Assembly: GCA_030638845.1 (NCBI GenBank)
Contig: DAOWDW010000076.1
Coordinates: 1 to 14,075 of the forward strand
Length of the DNA: 14,075 nucleotides
Direction of reading: 5' to 3'
Origin: Candidatus Peregrinibacteria bacterium
GTDB lineage: Bacteria > Patescibacteriota > Gracilibacteria > Peribacterales > Peribacteraceae
The notes beneath the pieces are model-generated. The model saw only the letters and a program-made list of their open reading frames with translations. It was not told where the DNA came from and ran no database searches. Each line of letters starts with the position of its first letter. Position 1 is the first letter of the stretch. This document shows positions 7,207 to 13,989 of this stretch, one piece after another. The position numbers were made by a program, and so were the translations under genes.

Positions 7207-8006
7207 TTTCCTTTCCTCCATTTCCAAAAGTACTTTATTGCGCTTATTACATGCCTTCTAACAGTCCATTTGGTAAATAAAGTAATAAAACCACCTTCGC
7301 TTAGTCTCTCCTTTCTGTCATATGCTATTACTTTAGGATAAAAAACAACTCTCTTACCAGCCTGCCAAGTACGACGACAAAGATCTATATCTTCAAAAAA
7401 CAAAAAAAACCTAGGATCAAATCCACCCAAATAATTATAAAAATCCTTTCTCATTAATAAACATGCTCCAGCAATCCAATCGGATTCTGTTTCTTCTTTC
7501 GGAACACCGCCTTCACCAACATACAATCGTAATCTTTTTTGGAAAAAGAACTTTAAAAATGTCCTTTTAATGAATACATCAAAAAGTCTTGGAAATTTTC
7601 TAAATGATGATCTAACTGTTCCGTCTTCATATACAAGTTTAGGAGCTAATATTCCTATAGACTCATCATCTTCCATTGCCCTAACCAAAGATAATAGACC
7701 AGTGGAATCTAAAATATTATCGGGATTAATAATTAGAATATATTTACCAGTTGCATATTTTACTCCAAAGTTGTTCCCTTTCCCATAACCAAGATGCTTT
7801 GGCGCTTCTATTATTCTAACGTCATATTTAGATAATTGATTCCTTATTAGCCCAATAGAATCATCTCCAGAATGATTATCAACTACAAGAATTTCTAAAC
7901 CACCTAAAAAATCTTTATCTAAAAGCTTGCTAACACACATAACTGTCTCACGAGCACGATTGCCTCCGTAACTCAAAATGATTGCTGATACTAGCGGATT
8001 TTTCAT
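7188..8006 (-). CDS. Family 2 glycosyltransferase, rhamnosyltransferase-like
   Basis: From the ATG at 8006 (a TTG one codon upstream is less likely) the protein has 272 residues. It has the GT-A fold motifs of inverting GT2 enzymes: VSAIILSYGGN at the start, VVDNHSGD (Asp43) for nucleotide-sugar binding, NNFGVKYATGKYILIINPDN with the metal-binding DXD-equivalent Asp96, DWIAGACLLMRKD (176-188) and FFEDIDLCRRTW with the likely catalytic base at Asp206. Relatives (WbbL/rhamnosyltransferase-like) transfer sugars to lipid-linked or cell-wall glycans at the inner membrane face. No transmembrane helix is present; the C-terminus is basic and aromatic, which may favour peripheral membrane contact. The final codons (NKTIKQ, TGA stop) lie in the TTTTATTGTTTTATT end of the intergenic repeat. 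It is divergent from uvrC, 25 bases apart. Confidence 0.92.
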   Translation of the reverse strand: MKNPLVSAIILSYGGNRARETVMCVSKLLDKDFLGGLEILVVDNHSGDDSIGLIRNQLSKYDVRIIEAPKHLGYGKGNNFGVKYATGKYILIINPDNILDSTGLLSLVRAMEDDESIGILAPKLVYEDGTVRSSFRKFPRLFDVFIKRTFLKFFFQKRLRLYVGEGGVPKEETESDWIAGACLLMRKDFYNYLGGFDPRFFLFFEDIDLCRRTWQAGKRVVFYPKVIAYDRKERLSEGGFITLFTKWTVRRHVISAIKYFWKWRKGNKTIKQ

Positions 8007-8031
8007 CAAACAGATGATACCATGTTACAGA

Positions 8032-10377
8032 ATGAAAAACGCTGAGAATAATCCACACCTTCCCGAACTAAAAAAAAGAGTTGCAAAAGCTTCTTCTAAA
8101 CCAGGTATATATAAATGGCTAGATGAGAACGGAGGTGTACTATACATAGGCAAAGCCAAAAACCTTAAAAATAGACTTAAGTCTTATGTTCAAAAGACTG
8201 ATAAAAATTTAGGACCTTGGAAACTCTCACTTATTGAACATATTGCAGATTTTGATGTAACAATTACTGCAAACGAATTAGAGGCACTTGTACTAGAAAC
8301 AAATCTAATTAAAGAGAAAAAACCAAAATATAATGTGCTAATGAAAGACGATAAAAATTATGTATATGTAAGAATTTCACTCAATGAGATTTATCCATCT
8401 GTATCTATTGTAAGGAATATAAATGATGATAACGCAAAGTACTTTGGCCCTTATTTGAGCGCATTCGATACAAAAAAATTATTGGATGTACTTCATATGA
8501 TTTACGAATACAAAGAGGAAGGGAAAGATTTAGATAGACTAAATCGTGCAGCTAAAAAAGGTGATAAATCTGCTGGAATTAAGCCATCACTCGAATACCA
8601 AATAGGACAATCTTGTGGAGTATCTATAGGAAAAATAACTAAAGAAGAATATTTAAAAAGAATTGATAAGGTTGTTAACTTTTTTAAAGGAAAAACGCAA
8701 GAAGCAACAAAAAAAGCTAATGAGATAATGATGAGAGCAGCTCAAAACAAAAAATTTGAACGTGCCGCATCATTAAGAGATGCTATGAAAATAATAGATA
8801 ATATGAAAGAAAAACAAATTGCATCTAACACATCTGGAGAAAATGCAGACTACATAAGTATTGCAATGCTAAATGGAAAAGCTCAAGCAGTAGTACTAAA
8901 AGAAAGAAATGGAAAAGTAATTGATGAACAAAGTATTACCCTAAAAGGTCAATCTGATACTGAAGAAGAGGCATTGGAACAATTTATTCAACAATTTTAC
9001 GTAAGCACCATAGAGCTTCCAGATTTCGTATGTATTTCCAAAATAATAGAAGACGAAGAATTGATTTCTACTTGGCTAACTAAAAGAAAAGGTAAAAAAG
9101 TTGAGTTGCTTGTGCCAGAACGTGGCAAAAAAGCACAACTACTACTACTCGCACAAAAAAATGCAGAAGAAAAATTAAAAGCACAAGAAGAAAAATGGGA
9201 AGCTGCCGCAAAAAATATTGAAGATGCTCTTAAGGAACTTGCAAACAATTTAGATTTAGAAAATGCACCAAAAAGAATAGAAGGCTACGACATTTCTCAT
9301 CTAGGAGGCACAGAAACTGTTGGAAGTATGGTTGTTGCACAAAATGGAAAGCCCTCGAATAAAGATTATCGCTCATTTACCATAAAAACACTTAAAGAAG
9401 GAGATATAGACGATTATAAGGCACTAGAGGAAGTGCTTCGAAGAAGATTGAATCATTTAGTTGCAGATATAAAAACTGAGGAAGAAATCTGGAAGAATAA
9501 AGGGATTTTATTTGGCAGAGCGAAGAAAGCTGAACAGAAACTTATCGAAGAAATTATGAAAGAACATCCAAATGATTTTCATATTGAAAATATTAATTAC
9601 AAAGACTTTTTAGTAGGAAGAAAAGATAACAACATTTGCACATTCGCGCGAATGTGCAAGTATAAAAATGAAATAATAGAACTTAAATCTTTATGGGTTG
9701 ATAATAATTACAAAGGTAGCAAACTCGGTCAGTTTTTATGCAGAAAAATACTTAGTAAGTACAAAAAAGAAAAAGTTTATGCAACTATTCATCCAAAACT
9801 TGAATCATACTATTCAGAAATTGGTTTTCGTCACCTACACACAATTCCAAAAGTAATTGAAGAAAAAATTAAAGATATGAAAAAGAAAGATGGTGACCTA
9901 CTAGAAAGTATGACGATGGTAAGCTTACCAAATGAACGAAAAATTGATGCATCTCTAGCAACAAAACCCAATTTGATAGTTGTAGATGGAGGCAAGGGGC
10001 AACTCTCTAGTGCCGTAAAAGTATTAAAAGAATTGGAATTATGCATTTCTGTAATAGGTTTAGCAAAACAAGAGGAAGAAGTATTTATTCCAGATGAAAG
10101 TAATCCAATTGCATTTAAAAAAGATTCCCCCGCAAAGTTTTTACTTATGCGACTGCGAAACGAAGCACACCGCTTTGCCAATACTCATAGGGAAAAGCGT
10201 CAAAGCAAACGAATGATTGGCTCTGCATTGGATGAAGTGCTAGGAATAGGTCCACATACCAAAAAAGAACTTCTAGATAAATTTGGAAATATTGATGGAA
10301 TTGTATCTGCATCTGATAATGAACTTAAAGAAATTTTAAGCGAAGCACAGATAGATGCTATTAGAAAAAAACTATAA
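8032..10377 (+). CDS. uvrC: UvrC excinuclease subunit C with an inserted GNAT-like domain
   Basis: UvrC makes both incisions in nucleotide excision repair with UvrA/UvrB. From ATG 8032 the protein has 781 residues; an upstream ATG at 7978 would overlap the divergent gene and adds no UvrC sequence. Domains in order are GIY-YIG nuclease (GIY 25-27, YIG 38-40, NELEALVLETNLIK), UVR UvrB-binding motif (about 223-256), RNase H-like nuclease with IEGYDISH (Asp420), LIVVDGGKGQL (Asp652) and NEAHRFA (His713), then helix-hairpin-helix (LGIGPHTKKELLDKFG). Two oddities stand out. About 150 residues (481-632, nt 9475-9927) interrupt the RNase H domain and look like a GNAT acetyltransferase (LKSLWVDNNYKGSKLGQFL...YYSEIGFRHL). 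The Cys-rich region normally holding an iron-sulfur cluster keeps a single Cys (195). All nuclease residues are kept, so activity is likely. Confidence 0.96.
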   Translation: MKNAENNPHLPELKKRVAKASSKPGIYKWLDENGGVLYIGKAKNLKNRLKSYVQKTDKNLGPWKLSLIEHIADFDVTITANELEALVLETNLIKEKKPKYNVLMKDDKNYVYVRISLNEIYPSVSIVRNINDDNAKYFGPYLSAFDTKKLLDVLHMIYEYKEEGKDLDRLNRAAKKGDKSAGIKPSLEYQIGQSCGVSIGKITKEEYLKRIDKVVNFFKGKTQEATKKANEIMMRAAQNKKFERAASLRDAMKIIDNMKEKQIASNTSGENADYISIAMLNGKAQAVVLKERNGKVIDEQSITLKGQSDTEEEALEQFIQQFYVSTIELPDFVCISKIIEDEELISTWLTKRKGKKVELLVPERGKKAQLLLLAQKNAEEKLKAQEEKWEAAAKNIEDALKELANNLDLENAPKRIEGYDISHLGGTETVGSMVVAQNGKPSNKDYRSFTIKTLKEGDIDDYKALEEVLRRRLNHLVADIKTEEEIWKNKGILFGRAKKAEQKLIEEIMKEHPNDFHIENINYKDFLVGRKDNNICTFARMCKYKNEIIELKSLWVDNNYKGSKLGQFLCRKILSKYKKEKVYATIHPKLESYYSEIGFRHLHTIPKVIEEKIKDMKKKDGDLLESMTMVSLPNERKIDASLATKPNLIVVDGGKGQLSSAVKVLKELELCISVIGLAKQEEEVFIPDESNPIAFKKDSPAKFLLMRLRNEAHRFANTHREKRQSKRMIGSALDEVLGIGPHTKKELLDKFGNIDGIVSASDNELKEILSEAQIDAIRKKL
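9636..9659. repeat. Perfect 24-bp palindrome inside uvrC
   Basis: TTGCACATTCGC is followed at once by its exact reverse complement, centred between 9647 and 9648. It lies in the GNAT-like insertion and encodes the segment around ICTFARMCK. As RNA it could form a stem of about ten pairs with a four-base loop. It is far more GC-rich than its surroundings. Confidence 0.85.
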
Positions 10378-10381
10378 CCAA

Positions 10382-11467
10382 TTATCTACGCGAAAAAACA
10401 TAAGCTGCAAAAGAAGTTGAAAACGGAACTGCCAAAAGCAATGCCGCACTTCCTACAAGCGTTCTAATAATTTCCTCAACAATAAATGCGCTGTTTATAG
10501 TAACCCAAAGCGGGACACCCGTATCTAAAAAAAGCAGTAAAAACATAGGCAAAGAAGCACCTATATAAGCAAGCGCTAAAGTGTTAATCATAGATGCAAT
10601 ATGTTCGTGCCCAACAGAAAAACCTGCCGAATATAATTTCTTAAATCCATAAGAAGGATTTGCCTTCTGCACTTCATCTATAGCTGCAACTTGCGTTGTT
10701 GTTATATCATCTAGTACGCCAAGCGCCCCTATAATAATACCAGCAAGCAATAATCCTTTAGGGTCTATTTGCATAGAAGGATCCATCCACAGAAAAACAC
10801 TCTCTTCACTTCCAAGTCCAAAAAGAGAAGTAATTTTAACTGAAATAGCCGCAAGTAATATTGCGAAAAGCAAAGTGGAACATGTTGCTACAAGCGCAAC
10901 TGTAGTTCTTCTAGAAAAACCATGAGCAACAAAAATAGTAGAACAAGCTATAAGAAATGTTCCCAATATACTTACACCAAAAACATTCCAACCTCTTATA
11001 AAGAGAGGAAACATTCCAAATATAATAATACCCAAAGATATTGCAAGACCAGCAATTGCCATAAGACCCTTTTTCTTTCCAATATAAGCTGTAAGAATTA
11101 AGAAAAAGAGAAAAATTATAAGCAATGAATTAAGACGATATACTTCTTGGAAATAATACATTTGAGTCCCATCTAAGCGCTTAATACTTTGTACAACAAT
11201 TGTTTGACCAGAAGAAATACGTAAATCCTCTCTTTCGGCAACCAATTCATGTTCTATAGATATAATTGACTTTGCATTTGGACCTGTAATAAGACGGACT
11301 TCAGCCTTTTGCGTTGGATATTTATCTTCGTTATTATTTATTTCAATCACATTCTGCACATATGCCCTTTCAAAACTTGCTTCTGGTTCTTGAGCCAGTG
11401 CAAACACTGGGGATGCACCAAGAAAATATGAAAGAATTAATAAAAGTAAAATTTTTTGTTTAAACAT
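10382..11467 (-). CDS. YibE/F-family multi-pass membrane protein
   Basis: This 361-residue protein starts with a signal peptide (hydrophobic 5-22, cleavage near FALAQ at 22-26). An extracytoplasmic beta-rich segment follows (about 30-105), then about eight hydrophobic helices from residue 113 to the end. The YibE/F (PF07907-type) signature is present: GALGVLDDITTTQ (247-259), GHEHIASMINTLALAYIGASLP (286-307) and a final IVEEIIRTLVGS segment. The biochemical function of the family is unknown; a transport role is often proposed. The ATG at 11467 has no Shine-Dalgarno motif. A possible -10 (TAAAAT, 11482-11477, minus strand) would again give a very short leader. Two palindromic operators lie 60-110 bases upstream and may control it. 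Its stop is only four bases from the uvrC stop on the other strand, so the two transcripts converge without a visible terminator. Confidence 0.92.
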   Translation of the reverse strand: MFKQKILLLLILSYFLGASPVFALAQEPEASFERAYVQNVIEINNNEDKYPTQKAEVRLITGPNAKSIISIEHELVAEREDLRISSGQTIVVQSIKRLDGTQMYYFQEVYRLNSLLIIFLFFLILTAYIGKKKGLMAIAGLAISLGIIIFGMFPLFIRGWNVFGVSILGTFLIACSTIFVAHGFSRRTTVALVATCSTLLFAILLAAISVKITSLFGLGSEESVFLWMDPSMQIDPKGLLLAGIIIGALGVLDDITTTQVAAIDEVQKANPSYGFKKLYSAGFSVGHEHIASMINTLALAYIGASLPMFLLLFLDTGVPLWVTINSAFIVEEIIRTLVGSAALLLAVPFSTSFAAYVFSRR

Positions 11468-11526
11468 ATACGTATCATTTTACACATAATTACATGCAAT
11501 AGAAGTTAAAATCACCAATCTATGTT

Positions 11527-11545
11527 TGTATTACAATGTAATACA
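11527..11545. promoter_or_regulatory. Palindromic operator-like site 1 (19 bp)
   Basis: TGTATTACAATGTAATACA is a perfect 9+1+9 palindrome with core TTACAATGTAA. Its centre (11536) is 31 bp from the centre of site 2 (11567), about three helical turns, so dimers bound at both would sit on the same DNA face. The position upstream of the YibE/F gene (minus) and the tRNA-Glu (plus) suggests a repressor or activator binding site. The regulator is unknown. Confidence 0.65.
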
Positions 11546-11556
11546 TTTTATTTTTC

Positions 11557-11577
11557 TTGTGTTACAATGTAACACAA
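11557..11577. promoter_or_regulatory. Palindromic operator-like site 2 (21 bp)
   Basis: Perfect 10+1+10 palindrome with the half-site TTGTGTTACA and the same central A as site 1. Bases 11557-11579 are identical over 23 bp to 13967-13989. The shared core with site 1 (TTACAATGTAA) indicates the same DNA-binding protein. Confidence 0.65.
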
Positions 11578-11578
11578 A

Positions 11579-11611
11579 AGTATTCAATTATTTGATTGAA
11601 TACTATATAAT
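11579..11611 (+). promoter_or_regulatory. Inverted repeat overlapping a consensus -10 promoter, probably for tRNA-Glu
   Basis: AGTATTCAAT (11579-11588) and ATTGAATACT (11595-11604) form a perfect 10-bp inverted repeat around TATTTG. The left arm ends where a -35 box would sit (TTCAAT, 11583-11588), 17 bases before a perfect TATAAT (11606-11611). Transcription would start near 11618, running toward the tRNA at 11734. The inverted repeat abuts operator site 2, so this promoter looks regulated; that is inference. Confidence 0.5.
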
Positions 11612-11658
11612 AGAAAATCTTTGCGGATAAGTAACTATATACGTAAAATTTTCTTATT

Positions 11659-11733
11659 GGCCCGTTCACTTGCCCGTCCGAAGCTCGTAGAGCGAAGGCG
11701 GGTCGAAAATAAGTCAATCATTCACAGCATCAC
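11659..11733. repeat. Copy of the tRNA-Glu 5' end plus hairpin insert
   Basis: GGCCCGTTCA at 11659-11668 repeats exactly the first ten bases of the tRNA-Glu (11734-11743). The 65 bp between the copies hold a GC-rich foldback (GCCCG...CGGGT outer arms, GCTC-GTA-GAGC inner hairpin). The arrangement resembles a small palindromic element flanked by a 10-bp target duplication. The segment ends in CAGCATCACG (11725-11734), which recurs at 13803-13812. Confidence 0.5.
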
Positions 11734-11808
11734 GGCCCGTTCATCTAGTGGTTAGGATACCAGGTTCTCATCCTGGCAACAGGAGTTCAATTCTCCTACG
11801 GGCTACCA
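11734..11808 (+). tRNA. tRNA-Glu (anticodon CTC)
   Basis: The 75-base sequence folds as a complete cloverleaf. The acceptor GGCCCGT/ACGGGCT has a G-U first pair. The D arm reads ATCTAGTGGTTAGGAT. The anticodon stem CCAGG/CCTGG has loop TTCTCAT, placing CTC at 11767-11769. The T stem AGGAG/CTCCT has loop TTCAATT, followed by discriminator A and an encoded CCA. It decodes GAG. No obvious strong terminator follows. The first ten bases are repeated 75 bp upstream and the last twelve are repeated at 13926-13937. Confidence 0.96.
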
Positions 11809-11905
11809 AATTCATGAAAGGAAACCAATCGATTCCAATTTTTTCGAATCTTCTTCACCATAAACAAATATTCAAATAATATTTTATAAACTTCATTGGA
11901 TAATG

Positions 11906-13717
11906 TCAGTTATTGATCATTCTTTTTACAAAATCTAAAGCTACTGTATAGTTTTGTACAGCAATATCAGGATTAGAGAAGTGCCCTAGGTGACCAGATT
12001 CAAACCAATGAGATTCAATCTTTTTACCAGCTGTTTGCATTGCATCGATAAAGTTTTCTATCTGACGTGCAGGACATCGGCTGTCATTTTTTGCATGAAT
12101 AATAAGAACAGAATCTTGAATATCTTTTACATACGATAAAGGTGAAGCTGCTTCGTAAATATCTCTTACTTCTTGAGGACTGCCACCGAATAGTTCTCTA
12201 TCTAATGATTGTAATGATGCTGTTTCATCTTCAAAAGATGCGATTGTATCTGCCACTGGAATTCCTGCAATGACAGCTGCCCAGAGAGATGGATATGTAC
12301 CAACAGTAAATAAGGTGACATAACCACCCCAAGACCATCCAGTAAGAATGATCTTATTCTTATCTGCCAATCCTTTTTCTATCAAATAATTTCTAGCAGC
12401 AACCATATCCAATGCCTCCAATGTGCCTGGTTGACCTCGAATGCTCGATTTAAACTTTTCTCCAAACGATGTAGACCCCGAATAATTCACTGCCAAAAAT
12501 CCATATCCTGCCTCACGCCACATTAATGCTTCAGAGCTAAATGTATCCATAGATACACTATGAGGTCCACCGTGCGCAGAAATAACAAAAGGTACTTTGC
12601 CCTTGGTTACTTTTGGTGTCATCATCCATGCCTGAATTTCGTGACCACTTTTTGAGGAAAAACGTATTTCTTCCCATTTAGCATCAAGATACTTGTGGTT
12701 GGCAGGAAAAACAGGTATTGGATTTGAAGACGGAGAGTGACTATCAATACGTGCTAAACATGATGGTGTGCCAGCATTTTCCCACTGCAAAAATAATACA
12801 TTATCATCACTGATGTGCGCCGAATTAAACCATGATAAAAATGCACCAGATGACAGTAAATTTTTACTAAGCTGACCTTTATCACATTCATACAAATAGA
12901 GCTCCTGTCTAGCTTGATAGCCCCGAGAAAGCAATAGTTGGTTCTTTTTTTCATTATAAAAAAGTGGTGTAATATCGCCATTCATATCCTCGATTGTAAG
13001 TTTCAATACTGTACCTGAAAGAATATCGACAAATACTGTTTGTTTGTATTCATCATTTTTGTAAGTGGCAATAACAGTTGTTTTATTAGATCCCAAAAAA
13101 CTGATTGGTTGTAGGTTTTGATAACCGGATATATCAATCTGAAAAAGCTTCTGGTTATAAGAATCAAATACATGCCATATATGATATGTGGCACCATTTT
13201 TATATTCTTCTTCATCGAAACAAATGTATCTGCCAGATGCAGAAATCACCGGAGTATCAATGAAATTATTACATTTGTAAATTGGTATAGGTTCTTCTAG
13301 CTGACTTTCGGTTTCTTTAAGGAAATAAACAGTATGTGTTTCATTTATTGCTGCTGTCCATGCATACACAGAATCATTTGAATTAGTACGTATAAAAAAG
13401 CTGGAATAGATAGGTAATGATGGACTGATATTTTCTTTTTCTCCTCCTTCAAATGGCACTCGTACATAATGCCCTATTTCATTTCCGTTACTATCATCTA
13501 AGTATATCACCCATTTTCCAGCTGATGAAATACAACCAAATACTTTACCACCTAGTTCATGCGTAATTTGATGCGACTTACCTGTAAAACGATCTAACGA
13601 ATATAACTGATATGTACCATTAATATTATATGCAACTAACATTTTTTCAATAGCATTGCTAGCAACCTCATTCCAATAAACGGATGGCCAATAAAACAGA
13701 TCTTTCCAATTATTCAT
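11906..13717 (-). CDS. S9-family prolyl oligopeptidase / acylaminoacyl-peptidase-like serine peptidase
   Basis: From the ATG at 13717 the protein has 603 residues; a TTG at 13747 would add ten poorly supported residues. Residues about 1-340 form a beta-propeller-like region with repeated WVIYLDD, RYICFDEE and LYLYECD-type strands. Residues about 350-600 are the alpha/beta-hydrolase domain: AHGGPHS, nucleophile Ser462 in GWSWGG, Asp545 in KNDSRCP and His576 in ESGHLGHF. This is the S9 catalytic triad in the right order. Such enzymes cleave short peptides after proline or remove acylated residues; no signal peptide is present, so it should act in the cytoplasm on imported or turnover peptides. 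It lies between the tRNA-Glu and a copy of the tRNA 3' end, which suggests acquisition by insertion. Start region has no Shine-Dalgarno motif; TATACT at 13733-13728 is a possible -10. Confidence 0.92.
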   Translation of the reverse strand: MNNWKDLFYWPSVYWNEVASNAIEKMLVAYNINGTYQLYSLDRFTGKSHQITHELGGKVFGCISSAGKWVIYLDDSNGNEIGHYVRVPFEGGEKENISPSLPIYSSFFIRTNSNDSVYAWTAAINETHTVYFLKETESQLEEPIPIYKCNNFIDTPVISASGRYICFDEEEYKNGATYHIWHVFDSYNQKLFQIDISGYQNLQPISFLGSNKTTVIATYKNDEYKQTVFVDILSGTVLKLTIEDMNGDITPLFYNEKKNQLLLSRGYQARQELYLYECDKGQLSKNLLSSGAFLSWFNSAHISDDNVLFLQWENAGTPSCLARIDSHSPSSNPIPVFPANHKYLDAKWEEIRFSSKSGHEIQAWMMTPKVTKGKVPFVISAHGGPHSVSMDTFSSEALMWREAGYGFLAVNYSGSTSFGEKFKSSIRGQPGTLEALDMVAARNYLIEKGLADKNKIILTGWSWGGYVTLFTVGTYPSLWAAVIAGIPVADTIASFEDETASLQSLDRELFGGSPQEVRDIYEAASPLSYVKDIQDSVLIIHAKNDSRCPARQIENFIDAMQTAGKKIESHWFESGHLGHFSNPDIAVQNYTVALDFVKRMINN

Positions 13718-13759
13718 TATAGAAGGAGTATATAAAAAAATATTCAAATAAGAAATGAC

Positions 13760-13783
13760 CCTCTGCCTTTTTACGGGCAGAGG
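13760..13783. repeat. Hairpin CCTCTGCC/GGCAGAGG
   Basis: A perfect eight-pair inverted repeat with an eight-base loop (TTTTTACG), just upstream of the S9 peptidase start. No T-run follows it on either strand, so it is not a standard terminator. It could be an operator or a mobile-repeat remnant. Confidence 0.5.
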
Positions 13784-13803
13784 ATCGGCTCCTTCATGTC
13801 GCC

Positions 13804-13836
13804 AGCATCACGCTAATTTTCACGGTGATGCTTTTG
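13804..13836 (+). repeat. Hairpin AGCATCAC/GTGATGCT followed by TTTT
   Basis: Eight-pair inverted repeat (13804-13811 with 13825-13832). It is followed by a short TTT stretch, so weak termination on the plus strand is possible. It begins with CAGCATCACG, the same ten bases found directly in front of the tRNA-Glu (11725-11734). Confidence 0.45.
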
Positions 13837-13906
13837 GTAAAAGGCTTTATTTAGCTACATATATTCAAAGAGCATCTTATACCAACCAATCATAATATCT
13901 ATTATA

Positions 13907-13937
13907 GAGTTCGTATCCCAACTATTACGGGCTACCA
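13907..13937 (+). pseudogene. tRNA-Glu 3'-end remnant / attachment-site-like repeat
   Basis: TACGGGCTACCA (13926-13937) is identical to the last twelve bases of the tRNA-Glu, including the encoded CCA. Weaker similarity reaches back through GAGTTC (13907-13912), which lines up with the T arm. No cloverleaf can be completed upstream, so this is a fragment. Between the intact tRNA and this copy lies the S9 peptidase gene, as expected for att sites flanking a tRNA-integrated segment. No integrase is visible between them. Confidence 0.55.
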
Positions 13938-13970
13938 TTCTACTACGCAAGCTTCGTAGAATGGTTTTGT
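13934..13970 (+). terminator. Intrinsic-terminator-like hairpin after the tRNA remnant
   Basis: ACCATTC...TACG pairs with CGTA...GAATGGT (13934-13947 with 13955-13965, three-base bulge TAC at 13941-13943) around the loop CAAGCTT, followed by TTTTGTGTT. The left arm begins with the CCA of the tRNA 3' end copy. It would stop plus-strand transcription. Confidence 0.5.
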
Positions 13971-13989
13971 GTTACAATGTAACACAAAA
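13965..13989. promoter_or_regulatory. Palindromic operator-like site 3 (25 bp)
   Basis: Perfect 12+1+12 palindrome with half-site TTTTGTGTTACA and central A. Bases 13967-13989 equal 11557-11579. It overlaps the T-tract of the hairpin before it. The remaining 86 bp to the window end contain no gene that I can recognise. Confidence 0.6.

Noticed and set aside
7087..7341. Plus-strand open frame of 84 codons starting in the intergenic repeat
   Set aside because: It is made of repeat sequence plus the antisense of the glycosyltransferase 3' end, has no promoter and resembles no protein family.
7978..8031. Upstream ATG for uvrC
   Set aside because: It would overlap the start of the divergent glycosyltransferase by 29 bases, and the added residues do not resemble UvrC N-termini.
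11809..11905. Terminator after the tRNA-Glu
   Set aside because: AATCGATT and GATTC/GAATC give only weak foldbacks not followed by a usable T-run on the plus strand.
7188..13717. UGA recoding (genetic code 25 of some Patescibacteria)
   Set aside because: The glycosyltransferase and the S9 peptidase both end in TGA at the expected family length, and no internal TGA is needed elsewhere.
13760..13783. Hairpin as an intrinsic terminator
   Set aside because: No T-run follows on either strand, and it lies upstream of the S9 peptidase start, not after a gene.
13833..13937. Complete second tRNA gene
   Set aside because: The 3' end matches tRNA-Glu, but no acceptor 5' strand, anticodon stem or D arm can be placed upstream.
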